A stretch of 64,000 nucleotides of DNA from Chromohalobacter marismortui (GCF_004364315.1 NZ_SOBR01000003.1:124001-188000), one strand, 5' to 3'; counted from the stretch's first letter, positions 19,387 through 29,300 are shown. Notes: generated by a model from the letters alone, not told the origin. Program-made: numbers and translations.

Positions 19387-20094
19387 TCAAAGAATCTGGC
19401 GCACATTGTCGAGAGTAGCGCTACCGGAGGTCCCCAGATCGAGGGTCGGTCCGTTCTCACCGGAGGTCACGCCCTGTACGAGTGCGTAATTGAGGGGTGT
19501 GACGGAGACCTCTTCGCCGCCGACCTTGGCCGTCATCTCGACGTTATAGGCCCCCGCAGCCACGGGGTTGCCGTCCAGCCCCGTGCCCGGCCAATCGAAG
19601 GACTGCACGCCGGCCGGGACGTTTTCCTCGACACTCTGGTGGACCACCTGACCCGAGCCATTGGTGATGGTGATCTCGAGTTCGTCGGCACCGGTTGCCA
19701 GTTCGGCGCCCAGCGGCGTGGCCACGACGCTACCGTCCTCGGCCTTACCCACGCGCACGGTATCGCCCGGAACCATCACGCCCTGGCCGATCAACGATGA
19801 CGCCTGGAGTGTCTTGCCGGCATCGATCTGATCGTTGATCTTGCCCAGCGAGTCGTTGAGTTCCTGAATCCCGCTGACCGTATTGATCTGTGCCAACTGC
19901 GCGGTCATCTGCGAGTTGTCCATCGGCTTCGTCGGGTCCTGGTTCTGCATCTGCGTGATCAACAACGTCATGAAGCGATCGTTGAGATCCTGGGCAGACT
20001 CCGCGCCGGTGGTACGGGTCTCGTTCGTCGCGTTGGCGTTGGGCGTGCCGTTGATCGTGGCAAGCGTATTACTGCCGATGACGGGGCTAGCCAT
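19387..20094 (-). CDS. flgD: Flagellar hook cap/assembly protein FlgD
   Basis: FlgD (235 aa) forms the transient cap under which hook subunits polymerise. It carries the N-terminal FMTLLITQMQNQDPTKPMDNSQMTAQLAQ block, which is highly conserved. It also has a C-terminal FlgD Ig-like/Tudor region including VQSFDWPGTGLDGNPVAAG. CGGAG precedes the ATG. It sits between flgC and flgE. Confidence 0.97.
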   Translation of the reverse strand: MASPVIGSNTLATINGTPNANATNETRTTGAESAQDLNDRFMTLLITQMQNQDPTKPMDNSQMTAQLAQINTVSGIQELNDSLGKINDQIDAGKTLQASSLIGQGVMVPGDTVRVGKAEDGSVVATPLGAELATGADELEITITNGSGQVVHQSVEENVPAGVQSFDWPGTGLDGNPVAAGAYNVEMTAKVGGEEVSVTPLNYALVQGVTSGENGPTLDLGTSGSATLDNVRQIL

Positions 20095-20105
20095 GTCTGT
20101 CTCCG

Positions 20106-20513
20106 TTAAGCTTGTCCGATGGTGAGCGTTTGCCGCATCAGTGACTTGCTGGTGTTCATGACCTCGACATTGGCCTGGTAGGAGCGCGACGCCGCGATCA
20201 TGTCGACCATTTCGTCGACCGGGTCGACGTTGGGCATGGCCACATAGCCCTCTTCATTGGCCAAGGGGTGATCGGGGCGGTACTCCATGCGAGGGGGCGC
20301 GTCGCTCTCGACCACCTCGGTGACACGCACGCCCCCCAGCTCGCTGCCGCCTTGCGACTGCGCCTGAAACATGACGTGCTTGGCGCGATAGGGCTCGCCA
20401 TCAGGGCCGGCCACGCTGTCGGCGTTGGCCATATTGCTGGCGGTGGCATTCATGCGCTGGGACTGCGCACTCATTGCCGACGAGGAAATCTCGAAAATGC
20501 TGAACATGGACAT
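20106..20513 (-). CDS. flgC: Flagellar proximal rod protein FlgC
   Basis: FlgC (135 aa, usual length) is a proximal rod subunit. It contains [25 protein letters not shown] near the N-terminus. It ends with [29 protein letters not shown], the family C-terminal signature. AAGGAATCGCT precedes the ATG. flgB is nine bases upstream. Confidence 0.97.
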   Translation of the reverse strand: MSMFSIFEISSSAMSAQSQRMNATASNMANADSVAGPDGEPYRAKHVMFQAQSQGGSELGGVRVTEVVESDAPPRMEYRPDHPLANEEGYVAMPNVDPVDEMVDMIAASRSYQANVEVMNTSKSLMRQTLTIGQA

Positions 20514-20522
20514 AGCGATTCC

Positions 20523-20945
20523 TTATCTTGCAGGCTGCATGGCCGCTTTGATGCCTTGAATTTTGCTGGTCAAGATCGTCGTATTGGCCTGATAACGCAG
20601 TGCGTTGTCGGCGAACGCGGCACGTTCACGATCCATGTCGACGGTATTGCCATCCAGGCTCGGCTGCTCGGGAACGCGATACAGGAGGTCGTGAACGCCG
20701 CCACCGCCCGGCGCCTGAGCGGGAATGTGGCGCGCCGACGTCGTGGTGAGCGACAGACCACCGTCTTGACCGCTCCCACCGGATTGCATGGCGCGATCCA
20801 ATTCCGCCGAGAAGTCGAAATCGCGCGCCTTGTAATTCGGCGTATCGGCATTGGCGATATTGTTGGCCAATACTTTCTGGCGCTCGTGGCGAAGGCTAAG
20901 TGCCTCCTGGTGGTAATCCAGGTAGCCTGCAAGCTTGTCAATCAT
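20523..20945 (-). CDS. flgB: Flagellar proximal rod protein FlgB
   Basis: FlgB (140 aa from this start) is the first gene of the flgBCDEFGHIJ operon and a proximal rod subunit. It carries LSLRHERQKVLANNIANADTPNYKARDFDF, the family signature. The ATG at 20945 (MIDKLAGYLDYHQEAL) is favoured over one six codons upstream (20963) because an AGGGACACAGGG stretch precedes it and homologues begin in this way. The promoter should lie in the 225-base region shared with divergent flgA. Confidence 0.94.
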   Translation of the reverse strand: MIDKLAGYLDYHQEALSLRHERQKVLANNIANADTPNYKARDFDFSAELDRAMQSGGSGQDGGLSLTTTSARHIPAQAPGGGGVHDLLYRVPEQPSLDGNTVDMDRERAAFADNALRYQANTTILTSKIQGIKAAMQPAR

Positions 20946-21170
20946 GCCCTGTGTCCCTGTCATCGCGTTCGTTTCGCGGTTCGTTCCCCTTCGCTAGACA
21001 TGGGGAAATGTGCACGATGCAGAATAGCCGCGCCGCCGTCACGGCAAACGACTAAACAGGCCGACATTTGAGCGCCATTTCCACCTTTGCTCGATGTGGC
21101 ATGCCTCTAGAATCAGGCCATCGGGCTTCGGCTACGATCCTTATTCCTGGCTCATTCAGGGGCTCATCCA
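20946..21170. promoter_or_regulatory. Divergent flgB / flgA intergenic regulatory region
   Basis: This 225-base region separates the flgB operon from divergent flgA. Toward flgA a sigma70-like promoter can be read: TTTGCT (21086-21091), 16 bases, TAGAAT (21108-21113). No sigma28 or sigma54 signature is visible toward flgB. An FlhDC-type activator site would be expected here, but I cannot define it by eye. Confidence 0.4.
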
Positions 21171-21890
21171 ATGCAGCGTATTCTTGGCAACGCTATTCGG
21201 GCACTCCGTCGCGCGCTCTTTTGCAGTAGGCTCGCGCTGGCCCTGCTAGCGACTTGCATAGCGCCCGTCGCACTCGCCACGCCGGATGACGCCATCGCCC
21301 AAGCCACGCAACGCTTTTTGATGAGCCAGGCCGCCTCTCTGGGTGACGATGTCGGGGTCGACATTCTCAGCGAGACCGGCCGCTTCCCCGCGTGCCGCTC
21401 GCCTCAGCCTTTTCTGCCCCGCGAAGGCGTCCCGCAAGGCCGGGTCATGGTCGGGGTGAGGTGCAGCAACGATGAGCGCGTGCGCTATGTGCAGGCACGC
21501 GTTACCGCCAGCGTGCGCTTCCTGGTGGCGGCCACTGCCATTCAGCGCGGTGAACGCCTCACCGCCGACATGCTCGACTGGGAGCGCGCCGATATCTCGC
21601 GCCGACCACGCAATGCCCTCGACGATCCCAGCCAGGCCATCGGCAAGGTCGTCATGCAGCGCCTCGTCAAGGGCATGGCATTGCACAGTGACAGACTTCG
21701 CCAGCCCTACCTCGTGCATCGCGGCGATCCCGTGACGCTGATTGCCCAGGGCGAGGGCTTCTCGGTAACCCGCGAGGGCGAGGCATTGAACAATGGCGGC
21801 AAGGGCGACGCGATCCGCGCCCGCATGCCGGATGGTGACGTACTTCAGGGTCAGGTGGACGCGCGCGGAAGACTGACGATCAGTTACTGA
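21171..21890 (+). CDS. flgA: Flagellar P-ring assembly chaperone FlgA
   Basis: FlgA (239 aa) is a periplasmic chaperone for P-ring formation. An N-terminal signal peptide (about residues 1-36, ending PVALAT) is followed by the SAF-like domains: QRGERLTADMLDWERADISRRP and RQPYLVHRGDPVTLIAQGEGFSVTREGEAL near the C-terminus. It ends VDARGRLTISY. It is divergent from flgB and upstream of flgM and flgN, as in many gammaproteobacteria. Confidence 0.95.
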   Translation: MQRILGNAIRALRRALFCSRLALALLATCIAPVALATPDDAIAQATQRFLMSQAASLGDDVGVDILSETGRFPACRSPQPFLPREGVPQGRVMVGVRCSNDERVRYVQARVTASVRFLVAATAIQRGERLTADMLDWERADISRRPRNALDDPSQAIGKVVMQRLVKGMALHSDRLRQPYLVHRGDPVTLIAQGEGFSVTREGEALNNGGKGDAIRARMPDGDVLQGQVDARGRLTISY

Positions 21891-21909
21891 TAGACATGAC
21901 CACAGACGC

Positions 21910-21994
21910 TATAATGCCGGCAGCGTGGCAGTGGCCCACTTCTTTGAAAAAGGTGCGGTCAATGCCCTACAGTTTTTGCCACCGTGGCCGATGA
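21910..21994 (+). promoter_or_regulatory. Sigma28 promoter for flgM, with an additional TATAAT upstream
   Basis: TACAGTTT (21968-21975)-N11-GCCGATGA (21987-21994) matches the FliA consensus with exact spacing. A TATAAT hexamer at 21910-21915 may be a separate housekeeping -10. The sigma28 -10 overlaps an in-frame GTG at 21984. Transcripts from this promoter therefore cannot use that GTG, which supports the later GTG at 22029 as the flgM start. Confidence 0.75.
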
Positions 21995-22028
21995 AGGGTA
22001 CAAGCCCGCGCTGCAAGAGAGCTCAATT

Positions 22029-22319
22029 GTGAAAATTTCCAATCTACATCCGCCGTCTCAGACCACTCAGAGCGAGCAGAGTGATGCCGCCCAGCGCACA
22101 CGCCGTGGCGACGACACCGCACAGGCGGGCACCCCGGCAAGCATCACCACGTTGAGTCAGAGCAACGAAGCCGACACTAGCCAGGATATCGACACCGCCC
22201 GTGTCGACGAAATCCGCCAGGCCATCACTGACGGACAACTCGAACTCGATACCGGCAAGATCGCCGATGGTTTGATCGACAGCGTCCGCGACCTGCTCGG
22301 CGACACCTCGGCACGCTAA
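22029..22319 (+). CDS. flgM: Anti-sigma28 factor FlgM
   Basis: FlgM (96 aa) binds FliA in the cytoplasm and is exported through the completed hook, freeing sigma28. The N-terminus is disordered and polar. The C-terminal half, with ARVDEIRQAITDGQLELDTGKIADGLIDSV, is the sigma28-binding helical region. The GTG start (VKISNLHPP) is chosen because the sigma28 promoter just upstream would begin transcription downstream of the alternative GTG at 21984. FlgM thus sits under a promoter of its own target sigma factor, the usual feedback. Confidence 0.93.
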   Translation: MKISNLHPPSQTTQSEQSDAAQRTRRGDDTAQAGTPASITTLSQSNEADTSQDIDTARVDEIRQAITDGQLELDTGKIADGLIDSVRDLLGDTSAR

Positions 22320-22384
22320 CCCCGGGGTGAATATACGCCGGCCTGCACCCCGGCACACAACCAAAGGATGGATGGGACGCCCTT

Positions 22385-22837
22385 ATGTCGCTCGCCGAAA
22401 CCCTGGACCGCCAACTCGACGCCATGCAGCGCTTCGTGGCCTTGCTGCGTGAGGAACGGGAATCCTTGTCTCAGGGCGAGATCGACGGGCCCGAGCTGGA
22501 ACGCCTCGCCGAGGCGAAGTCCCAAGTCGCCACCGAGCTGGAAACGCTCGATGCACAGCGCCGCGACGTCATGCGCGAGCTCGGTCACGGTGAAAGCCGC
22601 CAGAGCGCCGAACGTGCCGCAACCGAGGCGCAGCGCCTGGATAGCTGGCATCAGCTGCGCACCATTGGCGAAGAGGCACGCCAGCTCAACCGCATCAACG
22701 GCTTGCTGGCCATGAACCGCATGGAACAGAACCAGCGCATGCTCAACTTCCTGAAAGAAGCCGCCGGCAGCACGATGTACGAAGCCGACGGACGCTCACG
22801 GCACAAGGGACTCAACCGTATCAGTTCGCGGGTATAG
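22385..22837 (+). CDS. flgN: Flagellar export chaperone FlgN
   Basis: FlgN (150 aa) is the cytoplasmic chaperone of the junction proteins FlgK and FlgL. The protein is all-helical with an N-terminal LDRQLDAMQRFVALLREEREsL-like segment and the C-terminal NGLLAMNRMEQNQRMLNFLKEA, where the partner-binding helix lies. It follows flgM by 65 bases and ends the flagellar cluster. Confidence 0.92.
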   Translation: MSLAETLDRQLDAMQRFVALLREERESLSQGEIDGPELERLAEAKSQVATELETLDAQRRDVMRELGHGESRQSAERAATEAQRLDSWHQLRTIGEEARQLNRINGLLAMNRMEQNQRMLNFLKEAAGSTMYEADGRSRHKGLNRISSRV

Positions 22838-23261
22838 TACGGGCTCGCTCCCCGCCAAGCACTGCCGAATACCCCTCGCTTGGCGTACAGGTAGACATGA
22901 GAAACCGCCCCATATGAGCCATACTGATGGCATGCTCATCGTCTAATGAGAGCCTGCCGCCATGGATCTTGTCGCCGTTGCCCTCAGTTTGCTGATAATT
23001 CGCCTCGCGCTCCCCTCTGATCCCTCGACGCGTTCACGCGCGCACATGCCGCCACTCCACCGACCGCGACATATCGCGCACTACCAGCGCCGACCGCCCA
23101 CGCCCCCACCACGCTGCCTTCATCGCCGCAACACGGTGACTTACAGGGATTAACGCAGGTTAATGAGTCCATTTCATTGCTAAGCAATACCGCATGACGG
23201 GGTAATATAGGCACCGAGGCTACGCTGCATCCCAATGCTTAGTCTCTGCGTACAAAGCTTT
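22838..23261. other. Intergenic region after flgN; no gene recognised
   Basis: About 420 bases without a credible coding frame. An 8-base-stem hairpin (CGCCAAGC 22853-22860 with GCTTGGCG 22878-22885, 17-base loop, no T-run) follows flgN. Near 23160-23210 there are AT-richer sequences with a TAATAT at about 23201 that could be a -10 element for a short transcript ending at the terminator at 23262. No protein is proposed. Confidence 0.4.
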
Positions 23262-23289
23262 GCCCCGTCCTTCTGGACGGGGCTTTTTT
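23262..23289 (+). terminator. Strong intrinsic terminator (+ strand)
   Basis: GCCCCGTCC-TTCT-GGACGGGGC followed by TTTTTT: a perfect nine-base-pair GC-rich stem, tetraloop and six Ts. It lies 425 bases after flgN with no + strand gene immediately before it, so it ends either a long flgN transcript or an unannotated small RNA. Confidence 0.85.
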
Positions 23290-23370
23290 CGTTCCAGACA
23301 TTTGTCATTAGACACCCTAAGCGCAACACTTATGTTGCTTTTGGGCTTGCATGGCAACGTATATGTGGCT

Positions 23371-24396
23371 TTAGACGTCTGACGCGACTCCACGCAGCCG
23401 TTCCAACAACGCCTCACGCCTTCCCTCATCCATGAAGGCGGCTTGCACGGCATTGTGGGTCATGGCGATGAAGTCGTCTCGCGTCCAGCCGAAAGCCTCG
23501 TGACAGGCGACATGGTTATCCAGCATGCCGCCCCCGAAATAGGCGGGATCGTCGGAGTTGAGCGTGACGTTCAGGCCAGCTTCGCGTAGGGCCGGCAGCG
23601 GGTGCTCAGTGAGTGTGGGCGTAACCTTGAGCTTGACGTTGGACAGCGGGCACACCGTCAACGGCACACGGGCGTCGCGCAACCGCGCGACCAGTTCGGG
23701 ATCTTCCAGGCAGCGCACGCCATGATCGATCCGGCATACCTCGAGCGCTTCCCAGGCCTCGCGAATATAGGCGGCAGGGCCCTCTTCGCCGGCATGCGCC
23801 ACACCGGGAATGCCCAAGGCCCGCGCACGCTCGAACACCTCGGCGAAACGCCCCGGCGGATGATCACGCTCGGCGCTGTCCAGTCCCACTGCGTCGATCG
23901 ATGCGTGCCATGGAGCCGCCTGCTCGAACACCTCCAATGCTTCGGCGGGATCGCGGTCGCGTAGAAAACTCATGATCAAGGCCGACGAAATATCGTAACG
24001 CGACTCGGCCTCGCGACACGCCGCCAGCAACCCCTCGAACGGCACCTCGAGCGGCACGCCGCGCACCAGATGCGCCTGCGGATCGAACGACAACTCGACA
24101 TGCGCCACGCCGTCTTCTTGGGCGCGGGCGAAATACGCCATCGCCAGATCGAAGAAATCTTCCCGTGTGTGCAACACGCCCATGCCCTGATAATACAAAT
24201 CGAGGAACGACGGCAGGTCGTCGAAGTCATACGCTGCACGCACCGCTGCGACCGAGTCATATGGCAGCGTCACGCCATTGCGCTCGGCCAGAGCAAACAT
24301 CAGCTCCGGCTCCAGCGTACCCTCGATGTGCAAATGCAACTCTGCCTTGGGCAAACCGCGCAGCCAGGTTGTCATCTCCGTGTCGCGTGTCGTCAT
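23371..24396 (-). CDS. Adenine deaminase (adenosine/AMP deaminase family)
   Basis: This 341-aa protein belongs to the metal-dependent adenosine/AMP deaminase superfamily. The zinc-site motif HLHIEGTLEPELMF replaces the HLDGSL of true adenosine deaminases and is typical of the prokaryotic/fungal-type adenine deaminases that convert adenine to hypoxanthine. Other active-site blocks are visible: HAGEEGP, CPLSNVKLKV and LNSDDPAYFGG. Start at 24396 is preferred because GAGGTG lies about nine bases upstream. A GTG four codons earlier is the alternative. The substrate call (adenine rather than adenosine) is from motif wording and is moderately sure. Confidence 0.85.
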   Translation of the reverse strand: MTTRDTEMTTWLRGLPKAELHLHIEGTLEPELMFALAERNGVTLPYDSVAAVRAAYDFDDLPSFLDLYYQGMGVLHTREDFFDLAMAYFARAQEDGVAHVELSFDPQAHLVRGVPLEVPFEGLLAACREAESRYDISSALIMSFLRDRDPAEALEVFEQAAPWHASIDAVGLDSAERDHPPGRFAEVFERARALGIPGVAHAGEEGPAAYIREAWEALEVCRIDHGVRCLEDPELVARLRDARVPLTVCPLSNVKLKVTPTLTEHPLPALREAGLNVTLNSDDPAYFGGGMLDNHVACHEAFGWTRDDFIAMTHNAVQAAFMDEGRREALLERLRGVASDV

Positions 24397-24571
24397 CGCG
24401 TCTTTCACCTCATGCTGTCCGTTCGGTCAAGGATGCATCAAGGGCTCGCCGGATGCCAATGACGCCAAACAAGGTCATTAGGCCTCACGCCGGGCGACGC
24501 CATAACGTACCGCCCACATAAATGCCGACAGGGGCTAATAACACGCCACCTGTTATATCCAAAACATGCGT

Positions 24572-24808
24572 CTACGTCGCCTCCCAACGCCTGACCGCCA
24601 CCATGGACATGAACTTGCCCTCCTCGCTGAACGTCAGGCGAAACACCCCGCGCGCGCCCTCCGGCGTGACGATACGGCGCAGTGCCGTGGCGGGGAAGCT
24701 CACCCGGCGCCCATCCACGCTGGTGGCGATCACGGTGTGCATGGCGCCTTCGTAATGATAGCGGCAGGTCTCGAGCGACAGGTCGAGCATGATATCCAGC
24801 GACGGCAT
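24572..24808 (-). CDS. DUF2835 family small protein
   Basis: A 78-aa protein resembling the gammaproteobacterial DUF2835 family. The recognisable blocks are LDLSLETCRYHYEGAM, DGRRVSFPATALRRIVTPEG and GVFRLTFSEEGKFMSM. The function of the family is unknown. The frame is open 19 codons further upstream to 24865, but the ATG at 24808 gives the usual family length and has GGAG about 12 bases before it. It is divergent from fliC. The fliC promoter lies just upstream of this gene on the other strand. Confidence 0.75.
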   Translation of the reverse strand: MPSLDIMLDLSLETCRYHYEGAMHTVIATSVDGRRVSFPATALRRIVTPEGARGVFRLTFSEEGKFMSMVAVRRWEAT

Positions 24809-24886
24809 GAGAAGCACAAGCTCCAGGGAATCGACAGGCGCCAAGTATACCCAGCCACGGCGCATGAAAAAATTTGCAATTCACCC

Positions 24887-24913
24887 TAAAGCGAATTTCC
24901 CCTGCGCCGATAA
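24887..24913 (+). promoter_or_regulatory. Sigma28 (FliA) promoter for fliC
   Basis: TAAAGCGA (24887-24894)-N11-GCCGATAA (24906-24913): the -10 octamer is a perfect consensus match and spacing is exact. The flagellin start is 104 bases downstream, giving a leader of roughly 97 bases that includes AAGGAAGGAA before the ATG. Confidence 0.9.
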
Positions 24914-25017
24914 CTGGAATAACGGCCAACGGCGCCGTTGCGGTGGCTAACCCGGATCCCCGGAGCGCCGCTGGAGCCCCAAGACCTTGTCGATGGTAAA
25001 AAGGAAGGAATACCAAA

Positions 25018-26196
25018 ATGGCAGTTATCAATACCAACATCACCTCGATGATCGCTCAGCAGAACCTGACCGAATCCAAGAGCGGCTTGACGACCGCCAT
25101 GGAGCGTCTGTCCTCCGGTCTGCGCATCAACAGCGCCGCCGATGACGCCGCCGGCCAGGCCATCGCCAACCGCATGACCAGCCAGATCACCGGCCTAGGC
25201 CAGGCACAGCGTAACGCCAACGACGGCATCTCCGTCGCGCAGACCACCGAAGGCGCCTTGAACCAGGTCAACGACAACCTGCAGCGCGTGCGTGAACTGA
25301 CCGTTCAAGCCGCCAACGGCACCAACAGCCAGGATGACCTCAACTCCATCCAGGACGAGATCGACCAGCGCCTCGCCGAGATCGACCGCATCTCCGAGGA
25401 GACCAGCTTCAACGGTGTCAACGTCCTCGCCAAAGATCAGGAAATGTCCATTCAGGTCGGTTCCGAGGATGGCCAGACCATCACCATGAACCTCCAGGAA
25501 GTCAATGCCGGCACACTCGGGCTAAGTGATTTCAACGTCAATAAGTTTGAAGTAACTGATGCTGCTACAGGTCCAGAAGTTACAGCAGCAACCGGAGAAA
25601 CATTTACCGTAGATGGCACTGAGTATACTGTATCCGCTAGTGGTACTACAGGGGCTGCAAGCACTGACATTGCCAGCGGTTCAATCGCAATCACTAGCGA
25701 CCTTTCAGGAACAGCTCTTGAATCGGGCTCAACAAGTGGGCTATTCACAGATACAGATGGTAATGTCTATATCAAAGGTACCGATGCAGAGGGCAATACC
25801 GGATTCTACGAAGCCGAGTTAAAAGTAGAAAGTGCTGGCGACGCAACCAACCCGCCAGTATTGAGCTACACTGTCGGGGCTGAGGCAACTGGTGCCACAG
25901 ATGATGCGACTCAAGTGGCCACCAAGTCTCCCTTGGAGGCTCTTGATACTGCCATTGGCCAAATCGATAGCCAGCGCTCTGAGCTGGGTGCTATGCAAAA
26001 CCGCTTCGACTCGGCGATCACCAATTTGAGCACCACGGAGACCAACCTCTCCTCCGCTCGCTCGCGCATCGAAGATGCTGACTATGCGACCGAAGTGGCC
26101 AGCATGACCAAGAACCAGATCCTCCAGCAGGCCGGTACCTCCGTACTCGCACAGGCCAACCAGCTGCCACAGAGCGCCTTGTCACTGCTGGGCTAA
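25018..26196 (+). CDS. fliC: Flagellin FliC
   Basis: Flagellin (392 aa) forms the filament. The D0/D1 N-terminus (AVINTNITSMIAQQNL, then SGLRINSAADDAAGQAI and NDGISVAQTTEGALNQVNDNLQRVRELTVQA) and C-terminus (RSRIEDADYATEVASMTKNQILQQAGTSVLAQANQLPQ) are strongly conserved. The middle, about residues 168-300, is the variable surface domain, rich in Thr/Ser/Ala/Gly. Its DNA is clearly more AT-rich than the flanks, as if exchanged separately. AAGGA precedes the ATG. Sigma28 promoter upstream and terminator downstream make it monocistronic. Confidence 0.98.
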   Translation: MAVINTNITSMIAQQNLTESKSGLTTAMERLSSGLRINSAADDAAGQAIANRMTSQITGLGQAQRNANDGISVAQTTEGALNQVNDNLQRVRELTVQAANGTNSQDDLNSIQDEIDQRLAEIDRISEETSFNGVNVLAKDQEMSIQVGSEDGQTITMNLQEVNAGTLGLSDFNVNKFEVTDAATGPEVTAATGETFTVDGTEYTVSASGTTGAASTDIASGSIAITSDLSGTALESGSTSGLFTDTDGNVYIKGTDAEGNTGFYEAELKVESAGDATNPPVLSYTVGAEATGATDDATQVATKSPLEALDTAIGQIDSQRSELGAMQNRFDSAITNLSTTETNLSSARSRIEDADYATEVASMTKNQILQQAGTSVLAQANQLPQSALSLLG

Positions 26197-26228
26197 GTTA
26201 ACCCCGGGCGGTAAGATGCAGGACACCG

Positions 26229-26255
26229 AAGCGAGCCCTTTTGGGCTCGCTTTTT
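26229..26255 (+). terminator. Intrinsic terminator after fliC
   Basis: AAGCGAGCCC-TTTT-GGGCTCGCTT with a following T-run (to 26255): ten-base-pair stem, tetraloop, Ts. It lies 32 bases after the fliC stop. Confidence 0.92.
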
Positions 26256-26388
26256 CAGTTTTTCTTATCCTCAGCCCTACCCACCGCAAAAGCCGTAAAA
26301 GTCCACTCCCTAGCGGGCTTTTCCCGCCTTTGACATTGCCGCAGCCCTTTATAGTAGTGACATTGATCACCTTCATCATGCGATCCCT

Positions 26389-29300
26389 ATGTCCAAGAAA
26401 CGCAATCGCCATCAAACAAGCAAGCACGACTCGCTCACTCTGCCTCAGGCACGCAAGCAGACCCAGCACACCCCCTCTGATCCTGATGCCTGGTTGGCAC
26501 TAGGGCGCCTGCTCGCCGAACATAAGGAATGGGAAAACTCTAGAGAAGCCCTTGAGCATGCACACAGCCTACGCCCGGAAAACGCGGAGCAACTGGCTTG
26601 GCTAGGGCATATCGCTTATCAGCAAAACCGCACACAAGACGCGATTCATTATTTGCATGATGCCTTGTTACAAAATCCAACGCTAGTATCAGGGCTTGTC
26701 ATGCTCGCCAAGCTCCATATTGATCGTAATGAATTTCAGAAAGGTCTGGAATATGCACAACAAGCCTGTGACATATCTCCCCAACACATTCCTGCTATCG
26801 ATACACTAGCCAGCGCTCATAGCAATCTATACCACTATGATGAAGCGCTTAAACTCTACTTCTATTTAACTGAAAAATCGCCTCAAGGATTCTCCTCTTG
26901 GAACAACGCAGGCAACATACTGCGAGACTTGGGGCGTCTTAAAGAATCTTATGCCTATTATGATAAAGCAAATAAAGTAGGTCAGCACCCTTTCCCCTAT
27001 TCTAATCATTTGACAGCTCTTCACTATGACCCTAGTGTGTCTCGTGAAGAGATCATGGTATTTGCCAAATCCTGGGAAAAGCGCTTTGCACCAGCCAAAC
27101 ATCGTGTGCCAGCGCGGCCGAAACGTCTTGATGCAGGCCCCACACAAAGATTACGTCTTGGTCTTGTCTCTGATGGCTTCCGTAAGCATCCCGTCGGAAA
27201 AATGATTACCCGCTGCCTGGAGAGTCTTCCCAAAGGGCAATTCGAACTGTATTGCTATACTACAAGCGATGCTGTCGACACTCTCACCAATCGGATTCAG
27301 CAATGTGCTCAGCATTGGCAACCCATTCGCCACTTAAGCGATGAAGAACTCACTCAGCAGATCCGTGATGACGAAGTTGATATCTTGATTGATCTCTCGG
27401 GCCATAACACGGGGTCGAGAATGCGCGCGGTCGCCATGCAACCGGCGCCCTTGATCGTCAAATGGGTCGGCGGGCTGATCAATACCACGGGCGTGCAAGC
27501 CATTGATTACCTGATCAGCGATCATGTCGAGACACCCAAAGGTGAAGACGAGTACTACACAGAAAAACTCATTCGCATGCCGGATGACTATATCGTCTTC
27601 GATCCGCCCGAAAAGCTGCCCGCATTGAGCGAACTGCCGGCCAAGCAAAACGGCTATATTACCTTAGCGTGCTTCAACAACCCTACCAAACTCAATGACG
27701 TCGCACTCACAGAGTGGGCGGGTATCATGCATGAGCTGCCCAATTCACGGCTACTTCTCAAGGGGCGCCCCTACACAAGTGAAAGCTTCTGCGAACGCCT
27801 TTATGCCACGCTTGAAACTGAGGGCATCGCTCGCGAACGGTTGATTATAGAAGGCCCTGGCAACAACTATGAAATGCTGGAAGCCTATAACCGCGCGGAT
27901 ATCTCAGTTGACCCTTGGCCCTATTCAGGTGGCTTGACGACCTGCGAATCCTTCATCATGGGTGTGCCCGTGGTGACACTTCCCGGCCCGACCTTTGCCG
28001 GTCGCCACAGCGCGACTCACCTGGTGAACGCCGGCATGCCGGAACTGGTGGTCAACAACTGGGAAGAATATCGCGCCCGCGTGATCGAACTCGCCAGCGA
28101 TCTGGAAAGCCTGGGCACCATTCGCCAGCACCTGCGCGACGTGCTGCTGCAATCCCCGGTATGCGACGGCCCTCGATTCGCCAAACATTTCACCGATGCC
28201 ATGCGCGCCATCTGGCAGCGTTACTGCGACGACAAAGCCCCCGCCGCCCTCACCTTCAACAAGGAAGGCGAAGCCCGATTCGAAGACGAAGATGCCCCGG
28301 TGGAAATCCATTACGCCGAGGCGCCCGAAGATGACGCGAGATTCCAGTGGCAATTCGACGGCAAGCTCATTGCCATGGACAACGGCGGACAACTGCTTGA
28401 AAGCGATGTCGTTCGTCAGCTACTGCAGAAGGAAGCGCTCGAGCTGATCGCCTTCGACCCAAGCAGCCAAGCGCTGGATACCTCGCTCAAGCAGTACAAG
28501 GGTGTGCATTACTACCCCAATGCGACGCTGGGAGACGGCCAGCCAGGCCAACTGCACGCCTGCCTCGACCCCAAGCTAAGTGCGAGCCTGGCGCCCCTGG
28601 ACGACGAGCACCAGCCCGAGGCCATCCGCAAAGGCAGCCAGGTGCTCACTCGGCTGCCGCTCAACACCATCAAGCTCGACAGCATCGACGACCTCCCCGC
28701 CATCGACTGGCTGGTGCTGGATGACCTCAACGACGCAACAGCCATCCTCGACAACGGCACTAAGGCGCTGAAAGACACCCTGCTGCTCCAGGTCAAGGTC
28801 GCGTTTCAACCTACCCACGACCGGCAACCCAACCTGGCGGAAATTCAGCACTGGGCAAGTCGAAACGGCTTCCGCTTCTATCGGCTGCACGAACCGCAAC
28901 ACCGCAGCCACCTTCCGGAAGAAGTGCCGGAAGCTCAGCGCCAAGCCACCGAACTGACAAGCGCGGATGCGCTCTTGCTGCCCAGCCACGCCCGAATGGA
29001 AGCGCTCTCCGATAACCAGCGCATGCGGCTCGCGTTTCTGCTACATACGGTTTTTGGGGTTAAAGATGTGGTGTATGGCCTGTTAGCCGGAACTGAATCG
29101 GTACTATCCCAAAATTACCTTGAAGAAGAGCGCCTCATAGCTTCAAATAAGGCTTCATTGCTTCCAGTCAATAACCCTGAAGCCGAAAACAAAGAAAAAG
29201 TTAATATTAAAATCCCCGAATCTCCACATATGTCACCGAGTGAGAAAAAACTCTTCAAGAGTTGCTTGAAAAATGCAACAAACTATTTTGAATTCGGTTC

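Noticed and set aside
22962-23153. 63-codon + strand frame after flgN
   Set aside because: Pro/Arg/His-rich sequence without homology, and no convincing ribosome site or conserved context.
24438-25043. Reverse frame crossing the DUF2835 gene and fliC promoter
   Set aside because: It overlaps the sigma28 promoter and the fliC start and has no homology. The DUF2835 frame explains this strand better.
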